From contig JBCAQO010000007.1 in assembly GCA_039111635.1 (NCBI GenBank), forward strand, positions 1,426,001 to 1,490,000: a stretch of DNA of 64,000 nt, read 5' to 3'. Both the position numbers and the translations under genes were made by a program. This DNA comes from Heterobasidion occidentale. Lineage: Eukaryota > Basidiomycota > Agaricomycetes > Russulales > Bondarzewiaceae. This document shows, piece by piece, positions 49,538 through 61,393 of the stretch (position 1 is its first letter; each line of letters begins with the position of its first letter). A model generated the notes under the pieces. The model searched no databases. It saw only the letters and a list, made by a program, of their open reading frames with translations, and was not told where the DNA came from.

Positions 49538-50630
49538 TCATACGGCCGTCGGGCCCGGCCGCGTCGGGGCATGCGTGGGCGCATACTTCGGGAGGGTCTC
49601 CAACGGCTTCGAGAGCAAGAAACCCTTGAGCCCCGCCTTCTTCTCGCCCTGCCTCCCGAACCCGAACGTGCCCCACCGTTCCGCGTTCTGCTCCACCGTG
49701 CTCGGGCTCGTCGCGCCGAACTCGTTCACCGGCTGCTCGTTCTTCGATTTGCCGAACGCAGAGCCGAAGCTCGTCGAGACGGCGGTGAGCGTGGACGCGG
49801 CCGACGTGGCGCGCTGAACGGTGGTGGGGAGTCCGCTGCGAGCGTGTTCGCGCCACGAGAGGATCGAACGCTTGGATTTCGCGTGTTCGCGGAAGATGAG
49901 CCCGAGGAGGATGTTGAGGCATCCGAGCGCAAACAGGAAGAAGGCGGAGACAAGCGCGAAGTCGTCGACGTGGTGCGAGAGCACGGCTGCGCCAATCCTG
50001 TTTCGTCGCGGTCAGTCCACAAAAACAAGAATATACGGGCAAAGGGGACAAGGGTACGCACAAGCACTGGATGACGCCGAGCGCCCCGAGGCCAAAGTCG
50101 AAGCCGAGCACGGGGAAAAAGCGACTAAAGAACTTCTGTGGCCAGCCGACCTCAGACATGATGAGCAGGATGATCTGAAAGATGATGAGCAGGCGGTTAA
50201 GCACTGCCCAGAACGCGCCTGCGGGCTGGTTCGGCACCGTGCTGTCTCTGTATGCGCCAAGGACACAAACAGTCAGTTGAAGAAACGGCACAGCAAGAAT
50301 AAGGTAGGAAAGGAAGGATAAGGAGTGCACAGGCAAGGAGATAACACGCACGCGATATAATCGCAATCCAACAACCCTGTCTCAGTCGCGTTCGCCTTTC
50401 CAGCAACGATGAACCTGTTCACGGCCTCGACATCGTGCACCAATGTCACGATGCTGCTCGCGAACACGAGGATGCACGCGATGATTGACAGCGCGCGCAC
50501 GCCGTTGAGAAACATAAAGATGTCTACACGCGCAAATGCCACGACGAGAACACGCGTACAGAGAAATAGAGGGTCAGCGCTTTGCCGTGTCTTGGGAATG
50601 AGAGAACGTACATGCGCGAGGAGGAAGCAT
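49538..50630 (-). CDS. Four-span membrane protein (DUF7598-like)
   Basis: Membrane protein of a family common in Agaricomycetes; function unknown. N-terminus MLPPRAYIFMFLNGVRALSI, first membrane segment SIIACILVFASSIVTLV, then VEAVNRFIVAGKANATETGL, second and third segments (AVLNRLLIIFQIILLIMSEV; PVLGFDFGLGALGVIQCL), fourth (DDFALVSAFFLFALGCLNIL), then a cytosolic tail with REHAKSKRSILSWREHA and Ser/Thr-rich sequence to RPGPTAV. Four exons join in frame. The start at 50630 lies in a short first exon; the internal Met at 50515 is less likely. No indel is needed. Confidence 0.68.
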
Positions 50631-51654
50631 TCTTGATGCTGTTGATGAGTGGAGATGGAGTTGGGTGTACTAAGATGGGGCGCTGGGCGGCAAGATGGCT
50701 TGAACGGCGTAGGCGTGAGGTGGACCTGCACCAGATTGTCGTCGTATGGAGCTAGGATATAGGTGATACCGAGCGTATACACGTGTGGATTGATGCAGAT
50801 AGACAGATGGATAGATCTACAGGAGACCAGCGAACTCGCGAATGATATAGAAGGGCGCCAACGACAACGTTCGCGAAAGAGCGACAAGACCAGGATCTAG
50901 CAAGTAATAGAGAGAGGGAGAGAGAGGACAGAACACCTCGAGTGTTCACGAATCACAAAAGCACGTCAGTCACAAACTACCACGACGACGAGGCGTGTGC
51001 AGGAGAGAGTCCCAAGGGAAGATGGTTGGTTGAAAGCAAGACCTGGCCACAGAGAACGCCTTATTATATCCCTAGTCACAGCCAAAGCCACAGGCCACAA
51101 AAGCAAGATGCCGGTGCCCCAGGAAGCGTGCCGGCCAAAGCCAAGGTGACAGCATTGTTGTTGTATTTTCGTTTTTGAACAAAAGCAAAGCACAATAGCG
51201 CGGCGCGTGGTGACCGTGTCACCGAGACGCGTGTTGGGGCGTTTGTGTAAGCAGTGGGACCCTATTTGACCCTATTTGGTCTCCAGTACATAGACGCCCC
51301 ATGTCTGCTTCTGGGACACAATGCTTTTGTATTTCTGACTTCAGGCCTTCAGGACGCAAGAACAAGAGGAAGTATCTGATTAAGAGAACTCAAGGTAAAT
51401 CATTACTTTTGCAGGAATGCCTTAGGCTGACGCAGACGTGTCAATTCGATGTCATTCAGTGCCAGTGCTAGATAATATACAAGACGTATAGTGTAAACAT
51501 CGCAGCTGCTAATTTCTGACCATGCTTTTCTATGCTATACAAAATACAACGTCACCCGTCCACAAGTAACTTACGAACTGGTGCGTCCGATTCCCTAGCT
51601 GTTTCGCGAGAGTAATCATCCTTTTGCCCAATTCTCAAGACTCCGAAGCTCCAC
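50631..51654. other. Intergenic stretch
   Basis: About 1 kb upstream of the four-span membrane protein and downstream of the Ish1-like gene. No gene seen. Confidence 0.55.
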
Positions 51655-53537
51655 TCACAGTTCTGTCGTGATCTTCACTTTCTTTGCTTTCGCTGTCGCA
51701 TCCGCCCCCGCATCAGTCGCCTCACGTCCCTTTTCTACTGCCCAACCACCCGCGTCTGCTGCATGATCCCGCGCCCCGCGACCCTTCTCCGCTGCCCAAC
51801 CACCCGCGTCTGCCGCTTGGTCCCGCACCCCGCGACCCTTCTCCGCTGCCCAACCACTTGCATCCGTCGCACGGTCCCACGCTCCGCCTGTCAAGATCTC
51901 TAGCACGGCATATAGCTTCTCCTCCGCCACTTCGATCCCCGAGTTCAGATACTCGCGCACCCTATGGAACAGCGCTTCGGAATGTGTCTGTGCCTGCGTA
52001 TACCGAATACGTGCCTCCTCTGCGATGTGCACCATATATCAGTATGCAACATATGTAGAGAGCAATGGAGCAGGCGCACGCAAAAGACCGGGGCGTGACG
52101 TCGGCAAGGCTTCTTCCGAGATTCCCTGCTCGCGCAGGAACGCACGCAAACGCGCATCAGGCCAGACAAGGTAGGGCGCAGTGCGCGCCGAAACATCATT
52201 ATACCTTCCGCAGATAAAAATTAGCCCGACTCGATTACAGAAGGTGACCGGACGCTGGCGAAACAAACTTACTTGCTGTTGATGAGCGTGACAAGCTCCT
52301 TGCGCGTCATCTTGCTCGCCTTCTCCTGACTCTTCACGTAGTTGTTTTCAACGAGCCATGTGCGGATATCCGAGTCGCGCCATGAATCCCACACGGTGTC
52401 CTTCGCGGTCGCATAATTGTCTCTAGTACCCCCCACTATAGGTCAATACGAGCTTTCTCAAACGGAACAGGATCTACTCACGCGATGAGCCGCTCGACCT
52501 TGTCGCGGTTGATCTGCGCGTCGCTCTTGACGATACCGTGCGCGACCAGCCATTCCTCATCTGCGACTCTGTCCACGTGTTCCAGACCTTCTGGGATGTG
52601 TTGTAGTAGTATTGCTGCATGCGCTCGTTCAGCGTCGCCCGCGAAGGCGGAGTCGATGACTGCGGGTACACGCCATGCGAGACGAGCCAGTCATGCTACA
52701 CGAAATCCAAGCACATTCAGCACGACGTCTACATACGATCGGACCTTTGGGGGAGACTCACCATATAGGAGTCAGACCAAGTCGAATAGACAGGATCCGC
52801 GACCTTGGCATAATGATCACGCATCATACCAAGCATCTCGGTCTTCGTTGCCTGCTGCTTCTTCTTGAGCACGCCCTTGCTCTCTAAAAATTTCCTGAGC
52901 TGATTCTCGTCCCAGGTGGAATACGCATAGTCCTTGGAAGCGTCGAACTTCTTCCCAGCTTCTGCGGTCGCCTGCGCAATGATGGAGCTGACGGAACGCG
53001 AGGCCTGGTAATTAGGTGATCCGTAGATGCCCGTCGAGGCCTTGTACGACAAAGAGGAGGCAGCATCCTGGGCACCCCGATACTGCTGGCGCGCGAGGAG
53101 GACAAGTTGCTCGCGTGGGCCGGCGGGTGCGACGACGCCATGTTCGAGAAGGAACTGGCGGAGAGTAGACTCGTCCCAGGTGTCGAAAGCGGCGTCTTTG
53201 ATATTCTGAAAGGACTGCTGCGCGGCGTTGTACTGGTCCGCGCCGTACTGCTGTGCTGCGTGGATCGAGTCTGCGCTGTACTGCTGTGCGGCGGCCCAGT
53301 TCGACTTGACAAGGTCCTGAAGCTGCTGCTGCGTAGAGGCACCTGTGGGCACAGGAACGTTATGCTCTTTGAGCCATGCAGTGAGCTGGGCGGTGTCCCA
53401 ATTTTGATACGCTGCGATGAGGTTGGGTCAGTATGATTGAGAACTGGAGCGTGGGTCGAGTACGAACCTGGAGTATCTGAGCCGAACCAAGAGGCTTGTG
53501 CGCCGATGGCGAAGAGTAAGAGGAGTGATAATCTCAT
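51655..53537 (-). CDS. Ish1/Msc1-family stress protein
   Basis: Protein of the Ish1 (S. pombe, stress-responsive nuclear envelope) / Msc1 (S. cerevisiae) family. A signal peptide (MRLSLLLLFAIGAQA) precedes repeated Ish1 modules, each with a W-D...L..FL...G pattern: YQNWDTAQLTAWLKEHNV, TWDESTLRQFLLEHGV, STWDENQLRKFLESKGV, STWSDSYMHDWLVSHGV, TWTESQMR..WLVAHGI, DSWRDSDIRTWLVENN and APYLVWPDARLRAFLREQGI. The C-terminus holds three 18-residue LEA-like repeats and ends KKVKITTEL. Five or more introns. One base seems missing near 52555, in the fifth module. ER-lumen or nuclear-envelope location is inferred from the signal peptide and family. Confidence 0.83.
51741..51902 (-). repeat. Three 54-nt coding repeats
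   Basis: Units starting at 51741, 51795 and 51849, exactly 54 nt apart, encode 18-residue repeats of the type DAGGWAAEKGRGARDHAA, close to LEA-protein repeats. Confidence 0.85.
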
Positions 53538-54019
53538 GGCTCGTCGCAGGCAGATGGTGGAAATGAGCGGGAGAGAGGAGAGCAGCTGGCGAAAGATATA
53601 GGAGGACCGGGAGTGATTTCACCCATGACGTCGTGCGGGGCGGCGCCAAAAGACGCGTCGTCATTCACGCCTTTGACACCCGTCTTGCCTTATGCAGCTA
53701 TTGACTCAGGAGCCTCCCGGATCGCAGCCAGCGTCGTTCGTGTCGACAGTCTTGCCTCCAACGGCGTGGCTGGGCGACGCGGTGCTTATTTGGGGCAAGA
53801 CGTTGCCCTTTCTTTTTTCAGCAGAACTCGCTGCATGCCAACCATGCGGTCAAGCCAGAATCCACGGCTTCGATGCGATGTCAGGGTCACTCGACTTGGT
53901 CGTGACCTGCCCGATCAATCCGTGCGTTCATATCATTCCCGTTCAATCCCCCTAGGAAGAATTAAGATATAATAGGATCGACAGCCCCCAACATAGGAGT
54001 CCTCCATACCACCTCTGCC
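53538..54019. promoter_or_regulatory. Divergent intergenic region Ish1-like/P450
   Basis: 482 bases between two divergent starts. It holds both promoters; no clear TATA box found. Confidence 0.5.
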
Positions 54020-56446
54020 ATGTTACAAGACCTTGACCTCACTTTCTGTGCCTCTGTGCTTGTTGCGGTATTTCTAGCAATCCAGTGGTATCAAAATCGT
54101 GGTCCAAATGTACGTATCTTTATCCCCTTTCGCCCACCAGTCGAGTGCACTCATTCATTCCCCTGCACAGCTCGATGCCATCCCCACGATCGGCTACTCA
54201 AATTCTCTCCTCTCCTATATCACCGCCGTGCGCTATCTTTTTGATGGCCGTACGCTCACACAAGAAGGATACGATAAGGTTCGCAAGCAGCTGCTACCCA
54301 ATAGTCTAATAATAATGATCTATCACTTTGGCAGTATAAAGGCGGAGTGTTCAAGATAGCCATGCTCGACCATTGGGAGGTCATCGCGAGTGGGCCCCGC
54401 GCCATCGAGACATAAGCAGAGCGCCCACCGACACCTTAAGCCTCCTCGATGCTGCTCAACGCGTGGGTGCTTTCCCTTAAGTCCGCACCGCGGTCCGGAC
54501 CTCACGTTTGTTGAGATGCAATTAAATACATAATCATATCTCTCGACTACTGCTAACGGAAACAGACCGCGGAGGTCGACTACACCCTCGGCCCTGAAAT
54601 TCGGCGTGACCCCTACCATATACCCATCATCCGCTCGCGCCTGACGAGAGGCCTCAACGCGCTTTTCCCCGCCGTGCGCGAGGAGATCATCGCTGCGTTC
54701 GATGAGCTCGTACCGGTTACGGATGGTCAGTCCCACCATTTTTCTTTTCAGCTGAATCGTATATCCGAGAAATAAATATACGAAAAAGGGGGTCAACGAT
54801 GGCTGACCGCAGGACATACATCATCGTAGAATGGGTCTCATATTCCGCTCAAGAAACGCTGATGCAGATCGTTTCACGGGCTAGCAACCGCGTTTTCGTA
54901 GGCCTTCCAAAATGTAAGTACTACTCAGAAATATTCTCCAATACAATAGATAGTGAACCGTAGTTTGCTTTCACTTTGATTTTGGATGTGCGCGTCGCTC
55001 CCGCAGGTCGCGATGCGGATTTCTGCGCGCTTAACGTCGAGTTCACCATTGCCGTCGTGAAAGCCGTCCTCGTCCTCAACCGCTTCCCAGACATGATGAA
55101 ATCGTCAGTGCGCAGAACGCTCCTTCACCACTCCTCACGTTGCATGGCATCTTCTCACTTTGTTCGCTTGTTTCTCTCTTGTTTTTATGATGTGTACACG
55201 ATGTATGCAGGCTCGCGAGTCGCCTGCTTACCAGTATTCCCAGTGCGCGCGCACGCGCTATCCGTCACCTCGCCCCCATCATTGAAGAGCGTCGTGCGAA
55301 GCAGCTCGCCTTGGGCGACTCATGGGATGACAAACCGGTGCGTTCTATCTCAAATCCGTCGTATTCAACTACGCCTCCTACGTCACAATCTCTAACTGTG
55401 TGCAATAGAATGACATGCTCATGTGGTTGATGGACGAAGCCCAAGGACAAGAGCAGTCCGTGCGCAACTTGGCTATTAGGATCCTCACCGTGAACTTTAC
55501 GGCCATCCACACTTCGTCCATGGTGCGCCGCGGCTTTCTTCCCTCCTATTGCATATGGTCCGTGAAGTGAACGTGCCTGTCCCTATGGCTGGTCTCGCAG
55601 AGCTTCACTCAGGCGCTCTACCACCTCGCCGCGAATCCAGAGTACGCATGCGTGCTACTAAAGGAAGTCGAATCCGCGGTCGCGGAAGGCGGGTGGACGA
55701 AGCACGCGGTGGGTAAGATGCTCAAACTCGACAGCTTCATTCGGGAATCGCAGCGCCTCAATGGACTTGGCCTATGTTCGTTTTTCCTCTTGCCTTCAAC
55801 CCGTGTCTTGTTACTAATCTTTCCCGTCAACCTATCTCTCCCTTTACGGCACTGTCATGGTCCGATTGCCAGTGACACTTCAGCGCTACGCCCTCAAACC
55901 TTTCACGCTCTCCTCCGGTCAGACGATCCCAGCCGGCACCTTTCTCTCGTGCACGTCGCTGCCGACACACCACGATCCTAACCTGTACGCCGATCCCGAC
56001 GTCTTCGATCCCTGGCGCTTCGCCAGCATGCGCGAATCACACAGCAAGTCGGACGATGACCTGAGCGCCCTGGCCAGGCCAAACTCCAGATGGTGTCCAC
56101 CAGCACAGACTTCCTAGCCTTCGGGCACGGCAAGCACGCCTGGTAAGTCGACCTCCCCTCCGCCACGCCCTTCGATCTCCGGGAAAGCACGCGCTACTGC
56201 GCGTGATGTCTTTCACGACACACGTTGATCTCGTTTCTGCAGCCCCGGCCGCTTCTTCGCCGCTCACGAGCTGAAAGCGATGCTTGCACATGTCGTCGTC
56301 GCCTACGACGTCAAGTTCGAGAATGGTGCTGCGGACTTTCCGCCAAATTTGTTCATCGGCTCTGCCTGTTTGCCGGGAAGGGGACAGGTCATGTTTAGGA
56401 AGCGGCAGGTGAGCGACGAGTTGACCCCCGCTTCCTTAGAAAACTA
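54020..56446 (+). CDS. Cytochrome P450 monooxygenase
   Basis: Membrane-bound haem monooxygenase. N-terminal anchor (DLTFCASVLVAVFLAIQWYQ), then LDAIPTIGYSNSLLSYITAV, KIAMLDHWEVIASGPR, AEVDYTLGPEIRRDPYHIPI, the ExxR motif in FIRESQRLNGLGL, SSGQTIPAGTFLSC, DPNLYADPDVFDPWRFASM and the haem loop [20 protein letters not shown] with its Cys ligand. Ten or so introns. Missing bases are suspected near 54412 (ET-SRAPTD), near 54810 (before EWVSYSAQETL) and near 56079 (ALARP-LQMVSTSTDF). Sequence resembles basidiomycete P450s of the group acting on terpenoids and steroids, but the CYP family and substrate cannot be set. It is next to the ISG12-like pair; a link is not shown. Confidence 0.85.
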
Positions 56447-56682
56447 GTCATGTTGTGTACTCGTATCTTTGAGTCAAGGAGATTGTCTGAATGTCAAATT
56501 ACGGTTTCTTGCATAGTGCTGATAAAATAGTGAGAGTAACAGAGGAAGGTGCGAAACAAACGACTCCGGGAGATATACAGTCATCACGAGCAGTATAGTA
56601 CATGCATTACCATTGGCACTACGATATCGGCCTCTTCTTAAATAATACCCACAGAAAGCAGCCTAGGGAAAACCCCATGTAT

Positions 56683-57215
56683 CTAGGACGACTTCGGTAG
56701 GCCGCATGTGGGGCATATGATAGGCCTAGTCTTGCACGCCTTGTATACTGCGTATCCCAGTCCTGCTACCGCCATCCCGCCTGCTGCGCTGATGACGAAG
56801 CCTGCGACAGGAAGAGCACCTCCAGCTCCTACGCTGGTAGCGACGGCGAATGGGGATCCCGCGACAACGTTACCGATGCCAGCTTGCACTGCGGCCGCCC
56901 ACGATGCTACACATAATGTAAAGTCATTGTCTGTTGGTGGGCAGAAAACGGTGTGGATGAGCGCACTTGCAATGATCCCCTCAGATCCGAACCCGAGTAG
57001 AGCTAGGACACCTGGGGCTGCAGCTGGGGCAGCAGCTAGTCCTACCACTGCACCCGCACCCGTGACGGCGACCCTATGGTCGCCACAGGTACAGAATTGA
57101 GGGTTAGCAGCTTCAGCACCCTCTTCAGCAGGATTGATTGCGTCTAAATTTCAAGAGGTGATCAGCAGTCGATGTAGAGTGTACACTCGATCTCGATGAA
57201 GAACTTACTATTCAT
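56683..57215 (-). CDS. ISG12/IFI6-like small membrane protein 1
   Basis: Small Gly/Ala-rich membrane protein matching the ISG12/IFI6-16 (interferon-induced 6/27) pattern. Three exons: MNN and then AINPAEEGAEAANPQFCTCG, VVGLAAAPAAAPGVLALLGF, a hydrophobic part (SWAAAVQAGIGNVVAGSPFA, SVGAGGALPVAGFVISAAGG) and a C-terminus with a cysteine pair, PIICPTCGLPKSS. The N-terminal CTCGDH and C-terminal CPTCG could bind one zinc ion together, which is inference. Animal members act in apoptosis, mitochondria and antiviral defence; fungal members are of unknown function. The start is the ATG at 57215, with a very short first exon. No indel needed. Confidence 0.72.
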
Positions 57216-57879
57216 GTTGCGCCTATGATTCACGACGGTCGAAGCGATAGAGTCTGAGGATGTTTCAAGATTCGATTGGTCGTAGTGAGTGGGTCGAAGG
57301 GTGTTTGCCAGTCTGCTCCCCACGAGCGTCCTTATATGCCTCGACATGTTCCATCGAAAATTCTGGGTTATTAGGGTACCTAGCGCTCACGCTATTATTA
57401 TATACAAGGTAGAGCTTATGATGATTCCATATTTGACTCGATGTATGCCTGGTAGACAAAAGTCAGCCGCTCGTCGAAAGTGATAGAAGGACCGCCCACT
57501 GCCAAATGTATCGTATCATGTTCCCTTCGGGGCCTTGTTTCCAAACACACGCCTGTGCTCTTTGTTCTCATCGGAAAGCATAGCATGGCGACTCCACCTA
57601 CCCTGCACTGCCCCACCTGCTTCACGGCGACTGCCATCAGCTACTCACTTGACTGCGGGCAGTCTCATTCAGGAGGTGATATCTCGGCGACAGCCGAACC
57701 TCTGAGGGTTTGTTGCTGCCCTGCGAATAGAATAGTGAAGGAGCCAGAAATCATGGAACGAAGGGTCTGGGGAGATTTTTAGCCGATGCTGTGATGCCAG
57801 GAACACCGAGAGTACATATACAACCACTATTACACCTTTGAGCCGCCCGTACAGAAAGGAACCTCATATACGAAGGGAT
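57216..57879. other. Spacer between the two ISG12-like genes
   Basis: About 660 bases. No other gene seen. Contains the promoter of gene 1 and the 3' end of gene 2. Confidence 0.55.
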
Positions 57880-58591
57880 TTAGGACGACTTCGGTTTACC
57901 ACACCTAGGGCATATGACGGGGACGGCTTCGTCCGATTGTGACGCTGCAGTGCACACTTTATATGCCGCGTAGCCCAAACCTACTGCCGCCAGCCCGCCA
58001 CTAGCGGCACCGACGACGAAGCCCAGCACAGGAAGTGCACCCCCAGCGCCTATGCTTTGTGCAAGGGCAAACGTAGAGCCCGCGGCAACATTACCGATGC
58101 TAGCGTGCATTGCTGCTGCCCAAGATCCTTCATAAATAACCATTAGGTTGTACTTTGATAGGCAGCAGACGACGGAACTATGAGTGCACCTGCGATGATC
58201 CCCTGAGACCCAAATCCTACCATACCTAGGATACCGGATGTTGCAGCTGGAGCGGCTGCCGTTCCTATTACTGCACCTGCTGCACCCGCCATGGAGCCAT
58301 GAGTAAACCCTGAAGAATTCCCAGCCTCAGAACCATTGGGTCCTCCTGCAGGTTCATGGTGTTTCTCATCTTCACCACAGACACAAATATCGGATCTGGC
58401 GGAGGATCGTCACCCCGCAGGAGGATTACGAGTATCGCGGGAGTGCAGTATTCGAAATGGGATGGGACAAGGATGTGGAACTAGTGTCGTCAGCTTGGAT
58501 GCCATATCTGTTGACTGGTGGAGCTTGATTGCAGCTGGATGTTGAGATGAGTCATCCGTGAGTAGTCAACTTCAATGAAGGACTTACTCAT
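57880..58591 (-). CDS. ISG12/IFI6-like small membrane protein 2
   Basis: Tandem paralogue of the gene at 56683. Visible parts: ICVCGEDEKHHEPAGG, SMAGAAGAVIGTAAAPAATS, MVGFGSQGIIAG, then SWAAAMHASIGNVAAGSTFA, SIGAGGALPVLGFVVGAASG, GLAAVGLGYAAYKVC and a C-terminus VPVICPRCGKPKSS. The intron before SWAAAM is placed as in gene 1. The start at 58591 (ATGA/GTAAGT) is by likeness to gene 1; the join to the CVCGED exon is not clean and one base may be missing near 58410-58420. The cysteine pattern CxC...CPxC is shared by both copies. Confidence 0.65.
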
Positions 58592-61393
58592 GACGATTCT
58601 TTGATGTCAAGGCTGTGCTGCGGTTGTTTCTGCGGAGATTTATAGTGTAGAGGGGTCAAAGAGTGGCCAGCTCCGGCCAGCATCACACTTTTAAAGGTGT
58701 CTCATGATCCACGAGTACTACACGTTTCCATCGAAGCCATTTCGGATCATATGTACGCGCTCACTTAGCGCCCACTGGTGTTCATACAGAATACCTATAT
58801 CAGTAGCTCAGATGTCGCGTTGTGCTTATTGAAAGGAAAAATAGGCCCACAAACAAACAGCCAAATGATCTCTCAGACTGAGAGGCCCCTCCAGTCCTGG
58901 TGGGACTGGAGGGCTAGCATGGAACGCTGCGCGACCTCCGTTCTGTTTCACCTCGCGCGACGCGCATGTTTGTAGATGGAATGGTCTATGATCGGGCTGC
59001 ATGTAACATCGAAGGGCAACATGGGACAGCAGCCAGGAGAAGAAGGGTTCTTCCACATCATGTGCACCCAATCTACCCAAAAATGGGACTTACCGTACAT
59101 AGATGTCCACAATGTCGATGAGTCGCCCGCCTCTCAATGATCCCCTCTTCGGCACGCTGACTGTACATGTAGATGTATCATGTGCAGCTGGCGTCGTGGC
59201 CTACGACATTGGGCTCAAAGGCAACGCGGTAGGACTGTGTAGGACCCTTGCTGAACTGATTCATCGCGTCGTGGGAGACGCTTGCCGGGCGAGGGAGAGG
59301 GCATGTCCAGGAAGCGGGAGAAAGTCCAACAACCGGGAAGCGGCAAGCCTGTTCAAGGACTGGCTAGTGAAATGATCAGATCAGGAGGATTGAGGCGCCT
59401 CGAGGTGCGGTGGGGCGCGAAGTGATGGGCCCAGGGTTTCGAGGTCGAGGATCTTATTTTGGGGGCTCGGGCGAGTCTGGCACTTCTATGGACAGCTTTG
59501 GAAGAGGCATTGAGCATGTGGAGGCGACAGGGTGACTCCAATAGGAGATGGTATGTACAGGAAGGGATACGGCGCACGCTGTGGGGGGGGCGCGAGTCGC
59601 CGGCCAACGTCCGACTTCAAAAGGGAAACAACTGCATGAAAAGCCCGTGCCACTGTCGAGACTGTGGGGTAGGCTACGAGCCAGAAGAGACGACAAGAGA
59701 AAGCGTCACGGGCATGAGATGCCAGAGGGCGCCAGAGCCAGGTGATCCACACAGGACGAGGCATCGAGAGCCTTGATGACAACGAGGCGATCGAAGTGTG
59801 AGGTGAGAGAGCCGTTCGAGCAGGCGTCGAGATAGAAGGCTCATCGCCGTCGCGATCGGGTCCGTGAGGGGTGACAGGGCCACGTCGAATGCCAGATAGA
59901 CGCGGCTGCGGCCCAGCACCTTCGGAGGACAATCATCATCGTGGGCGGAGTGGTTTTGCAGGAAACAATGCGAGCTTCAAACTCACCAGTGCTGGAGCCG
60001 TTCCGATCCACAGGCAGTACTTAGGCTGGTCCTCAAGGTCGGCGAAGATATTGCTGGTAGGCGAGTCGCCGTGCGCGTTGAAGCCTCCAGCGCGCGACGC
60101 CGGCGGCAAGAGGCGGCATGTCACCATCGTTATGTGCGCGTGAGAACTTTGCCCCTGTAGCCGTCACATCCATCAAGATCGGCAACGTTGAAAAGAAATC
60201 GTCGCAGGACAGAGACGCTACGATCGCCTCGAGCGCCCAAGTGGGTCTCTGGTGGTAGGTTTGCAAGGGGATCGGGCACGCGACTTGTGGTGGTGAGTGT
60301 ATACAAAACTTTGCTAGCGGGAGTAGGCATCCTCATAGACTGATGCAGGCCTGAGATACTCGAGCTTAAACTCAGCCAGGTCATCAACGAAAAAGAAAGG
60401 AGAGATCTTATAAACAGAACATATTGGCTAGTAGACGCATCGAGCATGTAAGTAAAGTCACTTGTCATTCAACGAATACCGCCGCCCAAGGTCCCGCCCC
60501 CCCAGATCTCTCTTCCCTCATGGATTTTCTCAATCACTGTTCTCGCTTCCTAAACATCGAACTCAGCGCTGAATCCCGCGCTGCACCCGTCGCGAGGTGG
60601 GCAGACGGGCAAGTCGCCATATGTGGTCAGGTCTTGATCCTTACAACAGAGAAAGTAGGCATAGGTGACTCCTCTGGACGATGGTGAGAAGTCTACGTCA
60701 AACAGAGAGGGTGAGTACGCGATCCATGAACCATCGAACGACGAAGGTAGAACACAACTCACTCCGATCCCTCCACGCCTAGCCATTCTGCCTCTGTCCC
60801 TATGTACCCACCCTTTCGTGAGCACGCCGCGATCCGCCCTCCTCCATTTTTTGAGCAGAGCATGCGCCCTGTTGCATCCACGCGCCGAAGCGCCTATCCC
60901 TTCTGCAGCGCTCCCTGAGTGCAGACTTATCCCTGTAGCAGTCTTCGGCGAAATCGCAATCCACCCCGCCCTCCAACCTGTAGGCCAGTCATTTCAGCAG
61001 TCTCTGCCTCCGGCGACGCTATAGGCTCTTGAAGTGTGTGTCGCTCGCTGGGGCAGCGATGGGGTGCCGCGGAATGGCTGGCCGCCGTGCTTGCCTGTCG
61101 TGTGCGCTATTTGACGCGAATACTGCCGTGGAATAGCGCCGTCAGCCAACAGCCATGCTATCGTCGACCGCCGGGCCCAACTCGATCTTCACAGTTGGTT
61201 AGTGTTCAGCTCGGCACTCCGTGGCGGCGGTCGATGTCTCTGGAGTTGATGGCATTCGAGCGAACGATCGCATCACACCACGGTGAGAGTACGGGTCGCG
61301 ACTGTACTGCGGTTGACCATCAGGCGTCGAACCGAACGAATGCGCGCAGTAGCGCGTCTTGCATGACAGCCATGTGAGTGAAGAACCCGTGAA
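58592..61393. other. Unassigned 2.8-kb region
   Basis: Mostly broken open frames on both strands. On the minus strand, pieces such as ALEAIVASLSCDDFF, LPILMDVTATGAKF and FADLEDQPKYCLWIGTAPAL (59990-60260) look coding and sit in different frames, so a gene with introns or indels, or a decayed one, is possible. I do not recognise the family. Confidence 0.4.

Noticed and set aside
58592..61393. Fungal protein kinase in the 59-60 kb region
   Set aside because: A fragment (HFDRLVVIKALDAS) suggested it, but no glycine loop, HRD or DFG motif could be found in any frame.
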